Source: Fen-549 sp964636655 (GTDB lineage: Bacteria > Actinomycetota > Thermoleophilia > Gaiellales > Gaiellaceae). Taken from it: DNA of 64,000 nt. The position numbers and the translations under genes were made by a program. Below are positions 36,986 through 44,134 of the stretch, piece after piece. The notes below the pieces were generated by a model, which searched no databases, had not been told where the DNA came from, and saw nothing but the letters and a program-made list of their open reading frames with translations. The number at the start of each line of letters is the position of its first letter. The first letter of the stretch is position 1. The stretch spans positions 80,290 through 144,289 of the forward strand of contig CAZWTK010000001.1 of assembly GCA_964636655.1 (NCBI GenBank), in the 5' to 3' direction.

Positions 36986-37645
36986 GTGATGCTCGCTAAA
37001 ACCAAGCTTGCGTGTTCTCTGTCCAGGATTCGGATATCTTCCGGACTCTTGGCTCACAACCACTTTCAACCCGATTCCTACCCGGAGCTCGTTCGCGGCG
37101 AGGTACCGCGCTACGACGAGCTCGAGGAAAGGGTCGCGAAAGCGACGGAGGCGCTCGAGGCGGCGAGGATCCTCGACCTCGGCGCCGGCACGGGCGAGAC
37201 GGCGCGACGCGTGCTCGAGAAGCACCCCGGTGCCCGCGTGGTGCTCGTGGACGCTTCGGCCGAGATGCTCGGGGCCGCGCGCGAGGCCCTGGCCGAGGAG
37301 AGCGTCGAGCAGATCATCGTCCGGCGGCTCGAAGACTCTCTACCCCGCGGGCCCTTCGATCTCGTCGTCTCGGCGCTGGCCGTCCACCATCTCGAGAGCG
37401 CCGACAAGCGGCTCCTCTTTCGCAGGATCGGCGAGGTGCTTGCGGACGGCGGGCGCTTCGTCTTTGCCGACGTCTTCGTGCCCGATGACCCGGAGCAGGC
37501 CGCTACGCCCGTCTCGTCCTCCCTCGACCGCCCCGACCGCCTCGACGATCAGCTCGACTGGATGAGAGAGGTCGGCCTGAAGCCAAGCGTTGTGTGGTCG
37601 AGCGGCGACCTGGCCGTAGTGACAAGCGGCCGGTCGGCTCGGTAA
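36986..37645 (+). CDS. Class I SAM-dependent methyltransferase
   Basis: Up to 219 residues. The SAM-binding motif I is I-L-D-L-G-A-G-T-G-E-T, motif II ends V-V-L-V-D-A-S, and L-V-V-S-A-L-A-V-H-H-L is the family motif before the L-F-R-R-I-G-E-V-L-A-D-G-G helix. The first 20 residues from the GTG at 36986 are basic and unlikely to be native; the protein more probably starts near 37051 (A-H-N-H-F-Q-P-D-S-Y). The substrate is unknown. It runs on to the small GerW-like gene 24 bases downstream. Confidence 0.8.
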   Translation: MMLAKTKLACSLSRIRISSGLLAHNHFQPDSYPELVRGEVPRYDELEERVAKATEALEAARILDLGAGTGETARRVLEKHPGARVVLVDASAEMLGAAREALAEESVEQIIVRRLEDSLPRGPFDLVVSALAVHHLESADKRLLFRRIGEVLADGGRFVFADVFVPDDPEQAATPVSSSLDRPDRLDDQLDWMREVGLKPSVVWSSGDLAVVTSGRSAR

Positions 37646-37669
37646 CTACGTAAAGGAAGGAGGCACGCG

Positions 37670-37972
37670 ATGCCGGATGATTCGAGAAGCAAGGACGAGG
37701 TGCGCGACCAGACGAGCACGAAGCGCGTCTACGGAGAGCGAATCGAGCTGGACGGAGTGACGATCATCCCTGTAGCCGCTGTTCGCCACTGTAAATGCCG
37801 GAAAAGCGACGATGAGAACGGCAAGGGCTGCAGCCACACGAGCGCCAGGCCCGTCGGTCTGGTCGTGATCCGCGACGGCCTGGTCGAGTGGAAGCCGACC
37901 CTCGACCTGAGCCGCCTGGCGCTGATCGGCGCCGCTGCACTCGGCTTCCTCGCCTTCCTACGACGCCGCTGA
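37670..37972 (+). CDS. GerW/YtfJ-family small membrane protein with Cys-rich loop
   Basis: 100 residues after an excellent GGAAGGAGG Shine-Dalgarno. The pattern V-Y-G-E-R-I-E-L-D-G-V-T-I-I-P-V, then a loop, then A-R-P-V-G-L-V-V-I-R-D-G-L-V-E-W matches the YtfJ (GerW) family, named from Bacillus spore germination but found in many non-sporulating actinobacteria. The loop is normally glycine-rich; here it reads H-C-K-C-R-K-S-D-D-E-N-G-K-G-C-S-H, with three Cys and two His that could bind metal. A C-terminal membrane helix (A-L-I-G-A-A-A-L-G-F-L-A-F-L) ends in R-R-R. No role is established here. Confidence 0.7.
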   Translation: MPDDSRSKDEVRDQTSTKRVYGERIELDGVTIIPVAAVRHCKCRKSDDENGKGCSHTSARPVGLVVIRDGLVEWKPTLDLSRLALIGAAALGFLAFLRRR

Positions 37973-38002
37973 CTACTGCGAATGACTCACCGGCGTACGG
38001 TG

Positions 38003-39382
38003 CTATGAACCGCCCGCGCGAGATGCAGCGATCTGGTCGCGGTACCAGAGCGCACTGCGCTTGGGAATCCGCCGCTGCGTCGGATAGTCCACGTAGTAGA
38101 GACCGAAGCGCTTGGCGTAGCCCTTCTCCCACTCGTAGTTGTCCAGCAACGACCAGACGCAGTAGCCCTTGACGCTGACGCCGCCGGCGATCGCCTGCGA
38201 AAGCGCCTCGACGTGGCGCGAGATGAAGTCGACGCGCGCCGGATCCTCGATGATCTCGCCCCCACCCCACTCGTCGGGGAAGGCGGCTCCGTTCTCGGTG
38301 ATGTAGATGTCGATGTCGCCGTAGTCGCGCTTGATCCTGAGCAGCATCTCGGTCAGGCCGTCGGGCGTGACATCCCAGCCCATCTCGGTCAGAGGCAACT
38401 GGGTAGGAACGCAAACCAGGCCCAGATAGGGAGAGCCCGGCTTCGGCGTGACCGCCACCCGGTGATAGAAGTTGACGCCGAGAAGATCGATCGGGCTCGA
38501 GATCACCGCCAGGTCGCCATCCTCGATCGACTCCTCGAACCCGAAACGCTCGTACTCGGCGAGCATGTCCTCGGGATATGCGCCCTTGAACACGGGATTG
38601 AGGAACCAGCGGTTCTGGAAGCCGTCCCAGATCTGCGCGGCCTTGGCATCCTCCGGGTTGTCGCCGAGCGGCCGGGCGGGATGCAGGTTGGGCGCGAATC
38701 CGATCTTGGCGGAGGCGGTGCCACCGGCGCGTAGGGCCTGGACGGAGAGCCCGTGCGAGAGCAGTAGGTGGTGCGAGACGCGCAGCGCAAGCGGCCAGTC
38801 GTTGTAGACGCCCGGCGCCTTCTCGCCCCCGATGTAGCCCATGAAGGCCGTCACCCAGGGCTCGTTGTGCGTGAGCCAGAGATCGACGCGATCGCCGAGG
38901 CGCTCGAACATCGCCGCCGCGTACTCGGCGAAGCGCTGAGCCGTCTCCCGGTTTGTCCAGCCGCCCTCGTCCTCCAGCGCCTGCGGGAGATCCCAGTGAT
39001 AGAGGGTCGGGAACGGCGTGATACCGCGCTCGAGCAGGCCGTCAACCAGTCGTGAGTAGAAGTCGACGCCCTTCTCGTTCAGCGGCCCCTTTCCGTTCGG
39101 CATGACTCTGGGCCAGGCGATCGAGAAGCGATAGACGCTCAAGCCGAGCTCGGCCATGAGGTCGAGGTCTTCCTGCCAGTGGTGGTAGTGGTCGCAGCTG
39201 ACGTCGGCGTGCTCGCCGCGCGCGGTGCGCCCCGGCTGGTGGCTGTAGGTATCCCAGATCGACGGCCCGCGACCGCCTTCGTCGACCGCACCTTCGATCT
39301 GGTAGGCCGAGGTAGCCACCCCCCAGCCAAAGTCCTTCGGGAATCCAGGGACGAACCCGTTACCACCGTGTGCCGCCACCAT
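38003..39382 (-). CDS. GH1-family beta-glucosidase
   Basis: 459 residues with the complete family-1 pattern. The acid/base is E174 in T-H-N-E-P and the nucleophile is E363 in I-T-E-N-G. The substrate-site motifs are F-G-W-G-V-A-T-S-A-Y-Q-I-E-G, T-L-Y-H-W-D-L-P-Q and W-S-L-L-D-N-Y-E-W. No signal peptide, so it is cytosolic and hydrolyses imported beta-glucosides or beta-mannosides. It is transcribed alone. Two LacI-type operators lie 130-275 bases upstream, which implies sugar induction. It could finish degradation of oligosaccharides taken up by the transporter at 26.5-33.5 kb. Confidence 0.94.
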   Translation of the reverse strand: MVAAHGGNGFVPGFPKDFGWGVATSAYQIEGAVDEGGRGPSIWDTYSHQPGRTARGEHADVSCDHYHHWQEDLDLMAELGLSVYRFSIAWPRVMPNGKGPLNEKGVDFYSRLVDGLLERGITPFPTLYHWDLPQALEDEGGWTNRETAQRFAEYAAAMFERLGDRVDLWLTHNEPWVTAFMGYIGGEKAPGVYNDWPLALRVSHHLLLSHGLSVQALRAGGTASAKIGFAPNLHPARPLGDNPEDAKAAQIWDGFQNRWFLNPVFKGAYPEDMLAEYERFGFEESIEDGDLAVISSPIDLLGVNFYHRVAVTPKPGSPYLGLVCVPTQLPLTEMGWDVTPDGLTEMLLRIKRDYGDIDIYITENGAAFPDEWGGGEIIEDPARVDFISRHVEALSQAIAGGVSVKGYCVWSLLDNYEWEKGYAKRFGLYYVDYPTQRRIPKRSALWYRDQIAASRAGGS

Positions 39383-39496
39383 CTATTTTTCTCCTTTTGG
39401 TCTTCGGTACCTGTTTCAAACTACCGAGCGACACCGACGAGCGCCGGGGGGCACTCGCGGAAGTCATAGGCGGAGCGGCCCGCCCGTCAACCTCAG

Positions 39497-39530
39497 CTTG
39501 GCCTCATTTTATCTATGCAAACGTTCTCGG
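39497..39530. promoter_or_regulatory. LacI-type operator 1 within a direct repeat
   Basis: TGCAAACGTTCTCG at 39516-39529 has the central AACGTT and TGCAAA half-site of LacI/GalR operators. It sits in a 34-base segment starting CTTGGC that is repeated at 39625-39658. It lies upstream of the GH1 gene on the minus strand. The rest of 39383-39732 holds no gene. Confidence 0.65.
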
Positions 39531-39624
39531 GGTTGAAGTACGTAAACAGCACGCTCGCCGGGCGTAATACGGGCGGGCTCAACCCGCTCCAATACAGGCG
39601 AAACGGCGTGCCTGCCAACTCTCG

Positions 39625-39658
39625 CTTGGCTTCAATCAATCTCTGCAAACGTTTTCAG
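39625..39658. promoter_or_regulatory. LacI-type operator 2 within a direct repeat
   Basis: TGCAAACGTTTTCA at 39644-39657 is the more symmetric of the two sites. The flanking CTTGGC-TTCA-ATCT is shared with operator 1 at a spacing of 128 bases, which could allow looping by a tetrameric repressor. The site is 90 bases beyond the end of the ars operon, so it is more likely to serve GH1. Confidence 0.65.
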
Positions 39659-39732
39659 GTTCTGAGGGCGGCAGCACGCGAGCCGGCCTGCGATGCAGAC
39701 GAGAGCGAGCTCAACCGGTCCAAGCGCCTCGG

Positions 39733-39981
39733 TCAGCCGGCGAACCGTTCCGCCAGGGTCTCCTTGAGGGCCGCTAGAGCGGGAAGGTGCCCCGAGACCA
39801 CCACTTGATCGTCGATCGCGAGCGCCGGCGTGGCCATCACGCCGAGGGCCGCCATGGCGGCGTAGTCGGTCACCTTCTCGACCTGTTCTTTTCGTCCCAG
39901 ATCGATCAGCGCCTGGCCGGTCAGCGCCGCCAGACGCTCGCAGTTGGCGCATCCACTTCCGAGCACTTTGACCGAGTGCAT
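39733..39981 (-). CDS. Small thioredoxin-like redox protein
   Basis: 82 residues of the redox-active-disulfide-2 type. The N-terminal strand is V-K-V-L-G-S-G-C-A-N-C-E-R-L with a CxxC motif at residues 11-14. A cis-Pro loop follows in V-M-A-T-P-A-L-A-I-D, and the last strand-helix is V-V-V-S-G-H-L-P. It is the last gene of the ars operon, 17 bases after the permease. Such proteins often accompany ArsP-like permeases and may reduce or shuttle arsenicals or keep the permease cysteines reduced; that is inferred. Confidence 0.85.
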   Translation of the reverse strand: MHSVKVLGSGCANCERLAALTGQALIDLGRKEQVEKVTDYAAMAALGVMATPALAIDDQVVVSGHLPALAALKETLAERFAG

Positions 39982-39998
39982 AGCCTCACTTCCTCCTT

Positions 39999-41057
39999 TT
40001 AGAGCACAGCGTTGAACAGAAATCCGATCGCCACGATCCCCGTCGCGACGACGCCTGCGTAGATGGCGAGGAGCTTCGGACGTAGCACCCGCCGTAGCAG
40101 AATCATCTCCGGCAGCGAGAGCGCGACGACGCTCATCATGAAGGCGAGCAGCGTCCCCATTGCCATCCCCTTGGCGTGCAGGGCTTCGACGAGCGGCAGC
40201 ACGCCGGCGGCGTTCGAGTAAAGCGGCACGCCGAGAACGACCGAGACGGGAACGGCGAAGGGATTACCGGGACCGGCGACGCGGGTGAAGAAGTCGGCCG
40301 GGACCCAACCGTGAATGGCGGCGCCGAGCGCGATTCCCACCAGCAGATAGGGCCAAACCTTTCCGACGATCGTCTTCACCTCCTCGACTCCGAGCTCGAT
40401 TCGCTCGCCCCAGGTCGGCTCGGCTTGGGCACTCGGTCCACCGCCGGGCGCCACTGCTGCCGCCTGGAGCACGAAGGGCTCGATATAGCGCTCGAGCCGC
40501 AGGCGGCCGAGAACGAAGCCGGAGGCGATCGCAAGCGTCAATCCCGAAACGACGTAGAGCGCGGCGATGCCGAAACCGAACAGGCCGAATAGGAGCACTA
40601 TCGCAACCTCGTTCACGAGCGGGCTTGCGATCAGGAAGCTGAGCGTCACTCCGAGCGGCACCCCGGCGGCGACGAAGCCGATGAACGCCGGCACGGCCGA
40701 ACAGGAGCAAAAAGGCGTCGCCACGCCGAGCCCGGCGGCCGCGACGTTGCCGAGTCCTTCCCGCCTACCACCGAGCATCTTGCGCGTACGCTCGATCGAG
40801 AGGAAGCTGCGCAGGATTCGCACGACGAAGATGATCGCAACGAGCAGAAGCAGGATCTTGGTCGTGTCGAAGAAGAAGAAGTGAAGCGCATCCGACCAGC
40901 GCGCGCCCCGAGGCAGCCCGGCGAGGTCGTAGAGCGCCCAGGTCCAGAACGGCCCCAGCGCCAGGTAGAAGCCGACGCAAGCCGCTCCGGCGGCGATCAG
41001 GGCTGCCAGCGGGCGCAAGCCGCGGCGCGCGTGTGCGGAGACCGTCAGCTCGCTCAT
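39999..41057 (-). CDS. ArsP-like permease (PF03773)
   Basis: 352-residue membrane protein with about eight to nine helices. The hallmark T-P-F-C-S-C-S-A-V-P lies near residue 115, the cysteine motif of the ArsP/DUF318 permeases; a second conserved segment is A-S-P-L-V-N-E-V-A. Characterised ArsP proteins export trivalent methylated arsenicals. Its position after arsM and acr3, with an ATGA overlap to acr3, supports this job. A more general permease role cannot be excluded. Confidence 0.85.
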   Translation of the reverse strand: MSELTVSAHARRGLRPLAALIAAGAACVGFYLALGPFWTWALYDLAGLPRGARWSDALHFFFFDTTKILLLLVAIIFVVRILRSFLSIERTRKMLGGRREGLGNVAAAGLGVATPFCSCSAVPAFIGFVAAGVPLGVTLSFLIASPLVNEVAIVLLFGLFGFGIAALYVVSGLTLAIASGFVLGRLRLERYIEPFVLQAAAVAPGGGPSAQAEPTWGERIELGVEEVKTIVGKVWPYLLVGIALGAAIHGWVPADFFTRVAGPGNPFAVPVSVVLGVPLYSNAAGVLPLVEALHAKGMAMGTLLAFMMSVVALSLPEMILLRRVLRPKLLAIYAGVVATGIVAIGFLFNAVL

Positions 41058-42211
41058 CTGGTGCTCGGGGTCGAGGTTGCCGCTTCGCTACGCGGCCCGA
41101 TAGAGGCGATCGAAGCGGGCTCGGGCCAGCGCAGGCGCCGCGCCAGCCAGAGCGCGAGATAGACGAGCGAGACGAGCACCGGCACCTCGATCAGCGGACC
41201 GACCACACCGGCCAAGGCCTGGCCGGATGTCGCTCCGAAGACGCCCACGGCCACCGCGATAGCCAGCTCGAAGTCGTTTGAGGCGACCGTGAAGGCGAGG
41301 CTTGCGGTCTGGGCGTAGGGCATCCGCATCAGCCGCCCGGCGCCGAAGCCGGCGATCCACATCACGGCGAAGTAGGCGAGCAGTGGCAGAGCGATCCGAG
41401 CCACGTCCAGTGGTTGCGAGGTGATCTTGTCGCCCTGGATGGCGAACAGAAGCACGATCGTGAAGAGGAGCCCGTAAAGCGTAACCGGCGCGATTCGCGG
41501 GATGAAGCGCTGTTCGTACCAATCGCGCCCGCGACGCTTGAGGCCGATCCGGCGCGTCAAGAAACCGGCGGCAAGCGGGATACCGAGGAAGATCAGCACC
41601 GTGCGGGCGATCTCCCAGATGCCCGGCTGGAAGCCCTGCGTGTCCAGGCCCAGCCAGCCGGGTAGGAGCGTGAGATAGAAGTAGCCGAGGAGCGAGTAGG
41701 CGACGACCTGGAAGAGAGCGTTGAAGACGACGAGGACAGCCGCCCGCTCACGATCACCGCGGGCGATGTCGTTCCAGACCAGCACCATGGCGATGCAGCG
41801 CGCCAGGCCGACGATGATCACGCCCGTGCGATAGGCGGGCTGGTCGGCCAGCAGCAGCCAGGCGAGTGCGAACATCAGCACCGGCCCGACGAGCCAGGAG
41901 AGAAAGAGGGAGACGCCGAAGAAGCGCCGGTCGTCGACGCCGCTCGAGCCGGCGCGGCCGAGGTCCTCGTAGCGCACCTTCGCAAGCACCGGATACATCA
42001 TCAGAAGCAGCCCAGCGGCGATCGGCAGACTGACGGTGCCGACCTGGAGCTTGCCGAGCCAGTCGTTCAGGCTCGGTATGAGCGCGCCGAGCCCCAGCCC
42101 GGCGGCCATCGCCAGCCCGATCCAGAGCGGCAGGAAGCGGTCGAGCGTCGACAGCTTTCCCAGTACGGCCGATTCGCTCGTAGCCGCTGCCGCGCGGGCC
42201 TCCTTGTTCAC
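41054..42211 (-). CDS. acr3: Arsenite efflux permease Acr3
   Basis: 385 residues from a GTG at 42211 overlapping the arsC stop (GTGA). Ten membrane helices are expected. The essential Cys of Acr3 is C139 in V-G-L-A-R-C-I-A-M-V-L-V-W-N, and the conserved helix-9 acid is in N-D-F-E-L-A-I-A-V-A-V. It exports As(III), using the proton gradient, after ArsC has reduced arsenate. Length and motifs are those of a typical bacterial Acr3. Confidence 0.95.
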   Translation of the reverse strand: MNKEARAAAATSESAVLGKLSTLDRFLPLWIGLAMAAGLGLGALIPSLNDWLGKLQVGTVSLPIAAGLLLMMYPVLAKVRYEDLGRAGSSGVDDRRFFGVSLFLSWLVGPVLMFALAWLLLADQPAYRTGVIIVGLARCIAMVLVWNDIARGDRERAAVLVVFNALFQVVAYSLLGYFYLTLLPGWLGLDTQGFQPGIWEIARTVLIFLGIPLAAGFLTRRIGLKRRGRDWYEQRFIPRIAPVTLYGLLFTIVLLFAIQGDKITSQPLDVARIALPLLAYFAVMWIAGFGAGRLMRMPYAQTASLAFTVASNDFELAIAVAVGVFGATSGQALAGVVGPLIEVPVLVSLVYLALWLARRLRWPEPASIASIGPRSEAATSTPSTR

Positions 42212-42612
42212 TTCCGCTTCCCTTCTTGGTCGAGATCCGTGAGCAGCTGCTCGACCCGGGCGGCGATCTCGTCCCGGATCTCGCGCACGCGCTCGATGCC
42301 CTTGTCCTTGGGATCCTCGAGATTCCAGTCGATGTAGCGCTTGCCGAGAATGACCGGACAGGCGTCGCCGCAACCCATGGTCACGACTACGTCGGCCCAC
42401 TCGGCGTCGGAGCGCTCGAGTCGGTGCGGCACCCGTGCGGAGAGGTCGATGCCGAGCTCGGCCATCGCCGCGACGACTTCCGGATGCACGCTCGCGGCCG
42501 GCTGGGTACCGGCGGAGCGCGCCTCGTGTAGACCCTGCGCCGCGCCCGAGAAAAGCGCCTCGGACATCTGCGAGCGGCCCGCGTTGCCGATGCAGACGAA
42601 GAGGACGTTCAT
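42208..42612 (-). CDS. arsC: Arsenate reductase, LMW-phosphatase type
   Basis: 134 residues from ATG 42612. The phosphatase loop is V-C-I-G-N-A-G-R-S (CX5R), with the catalytic Cys at residue 7. The C-terminal redox cysteines lie in M-G-C-G-D-A-C-P, as in thioredoxin-coupled (ArsC of pI258 type) or mycothiol-coupled reductases. The start overlaps the arsM stop by one base (TGATG). It reduces As(V) to As(III) for Acr3. Confidence 0.93.
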   Translation of the reverse strand: MNVLFVCIGNAGRSQMSEALFSGAAQGLHEARSAGTQPAASVHPEVVAAMAELGIDLSARVPHRLERSDAEWADVVVTMGCGDACPVILGKRYIDWNLEDPKDKGIERVREIRDEIAARVEQLLTDLDQEGKRK

Positions 42613-43424
42613 CAGCAGCACTTCCCTTGCGACCGACCGCCGGCGAGCGGAAGCGGCTTCGCCACCGACCTGGTTCCCTCGGCCTTGACGGCCTTGATGA
42701 TCGCCGAATGCATGCCGTCCTCGATCTCGCGTGTGAGCTCGACCGAAATCTGCTCGAATCCCGCCGCTGCCAGGCCTTGCTCGTACTCGCTCTTAGACAG
42801 GGCGCCCGCGATGCAGCCCGAGTAGCTGCCCCGCTCGGCACGTTCGGCCGGCGAGAGGCGATCCTCGGCGACGACGTCCGAGACACCGATCCGTCCGCCA
42901 GGCTTGAGCACTCGCGCCATCTCCACGAGCACCGCGGGCTTGTCGACCGAGAGGTTGATCACGCAGTTGGAGATGACGACGTCCACCGACTCGGCCGGGA
43001 GCGGTATCCGCTCGATCACGCCCTTGAGGAAGATCGCGTTTGGAACACCCGCCTGCTCGGCGTTTCGCCGGGCCAGCGCCAGCATCTCGTCGGTCATGTC
43101 GAGCCCGAAGGCGCGCCCGCTCGCACCGACTCGCTTCGCAGACAGGATCACGTCGATGCCACCGCCGGAGCCCAGGTCGAGCACCGTCTCGCCGTGGTGC
43201 AAGTCGGCGGTCGCGATCGGGTTGCCGCAACCGAGCGACGCTAGCGTGGCGGTGTCCGGCAGCTCGTTCCGCTCGCCGACGCTGTAGCTCGCCGCGCCGA
43301 AGGCGTCCCCGCTGGGTTTATCGTTGCCGCAACAGTTCTTTCCGCCTTTTTCGGCAACGCTGCGGGCAGCCTCGGCGTAGCGACGGCGCACCTCTTCGCG
43401 CAACTCCTCGGCAGACGTCTTCAC
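42612..43424 (-). CDS. arsM: Arsenite S-adenosylmethionine methyltransferase
   Basis: 270 residues from a GTG at 43424 inside the arsR stop. SAM motif V-L-D-L-G-S-G-G-G-I-D and D-M-T-D-E-M-L. The three conserved As-binding cysteines are seen in S-L-G-C-G-N-P, I-S-N-C-V-I-N and Y-S-G-C-I-A-G. Extra cysteine pairs flank the domain (K-N-C-C-G-N; C-terminal G-K-C-C). The product converts As(III) to methylated arsenicals. Together with the downstream ArsP-like permease it forms a methylation-export branch beside Acr3. Confidence 0.93.
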   Translation of the reverse strand: MKTSAEELREEVRRRYAEAARSVAEKGGKNCCGNDKPSGDAFGAASYSVGERNELPDTATLASLGCGNPIATADLHHGETVLDLGSGGGIDVILSAKRVGASGRAFGLDMTDEMLALARRNAEQAGVPNAIFLKGVIERIPLPAESVDVVISNCVINLSVDKPAVLVEMARVLKPGGRIGVSDVVAEDRLSPAERAERGSYSGCIAGALSKSEYEQGLAAAGFEQISVELTREIEDGMHSAIIKAVKAEGTRSVAKPLPLAGGRSQGKCC

Positions 43425-43765
43425 CGATGTTCTCCTTCCAGGTCGATCAGCCCGGCGAGCTTGCTCACAGCCTCGCGGTTGAGCGAGAAGAAGGCCCACT
43501 TACCGCGCTGCTCGCGCTCGAGCAAGCCGACCTCGACAAGCTTTTTCATGTGATGGCTCACGGTCGGCTGAGCGAGCCCGAGCGGCCGCGTCAGATTGCA
43601 GACGCAGACGGGCTCGCGATTCGTCGCCAGCAAGTTTACGATCTTCACCCGGTGCGGATCGCCGAGCGCGGCGAAGAGTGCCGCCGTGGCCTCGGCCTCG
43701 TCGTTCGAGAGCGCCGGTGCGGCGAGCGCGGCGCAGCCGGCCACCGCCGTCGGCAGCTCGCTCAT
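43421..43765 (-). CDS. arsR: ArsR-family arsenic-responsive repressor
   Basis: 114 residues from ATG 43765, overlapping the upstream small gene by ATGA; a longer frame to 43858 is discarded for this reason. Winged helix: L-F-A-A-L-G-D-P-H-R-V-K-I-V-N-L-L, recognition helix Q-P-T-V-S-H-H-M-K-K-L. The As(III) site is P-V-C-V-C-N-L, matching the C-V-C pair of classical ArsR. It should repress its own operon by binding the palindrome at 43997-44020. Confidence 0.94.
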   Translation of the reverse strand: MSELPTAVAGCAALAAPALSNDEAEATAALFAALGDPHRVKIVNLLATNREPVCVCNLTRPLGLAQPTVSHHMKKLVEVGLLEREQRGKWAFFSLNREAVSKLAGLIDLEGEHR

Positions 43766-43911
43766 AGCGGCCGGTATCCGTAGCGGAGCAGGTTCTGGAA
43801 CACGCGATCTCGCGCGCACTCGGCGAAGCTGGCGGCCGCGTTCTCGACGATCGCGCAACGCTCGCAGAACTCGAGATCGAGCGCCTTCTTCTCTTCGTAG
43901 ATGAGTTTCAT
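43762..43911 (-). CDS. 49-residue cysteine-containing peptide heading the ars operon
   Basis: Too short for usual ORF cut-offs. ATG at 43911 follows a GGGAG Shine-Dalgarno by seven bases, and the TGA (43764-43762) overlaps the arsR ATG, the same coupling used throughout this operon. The product starts M-K-L-I-Y-E-E-K-K-A and contains C-E-R-C at residues 16-19 plus a third Cys at 32 (F-A-E-C-A-R-D), with a basic aromatic C-terminus (R-Y-G-Y-R-P-L). No family is recognised. The Cys pattern suggests a metal, arsenite or redox role. Confidence 0.65.
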   Translation of the reverse strand: MKLIYEEKKALDLEFCERCAIVENAAASFAECARDRVFQNLLRYGYRPL

Positions 43912-43996
43912 TTACGGACTCCCTGTCGGATCAGTTCATCTGGAGTTCTGGAGTTGCGTGCGCCGTATCGGTGCTAGTTCGTATCGACCGTTGTCG

Positions 43997-44020
43997 ATGT
44001 ATCGATTTTTATCAATACAT
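43997..44020. promoter_or_regulatory. Probable ArsR operator
   Basis: ATGTATCGAT-TTTT-ATCAATACAT: 10-base arms with one mismatch, in a locally AT-rich stretch 86 bases upstream of the small-peptide start. A partial copy (ATCGAC near 43983, TTGTCGAT at 43991-43998) lies next to it. Symmetry and position suit ArsR binding over the operon promoter. Confidence 0.65.
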
Positions 44021-44134
44021 GGGTTCCCTGTCAAGTCGCACGGTCGAACTCGCCGGCGAGATGGTTTCATCGGCGACTCGAGCTCTCGCGGCTTGCGCTC
44101 GGGTCGCGGCCGGCAGCGTACTCGGGCCGTTCTT

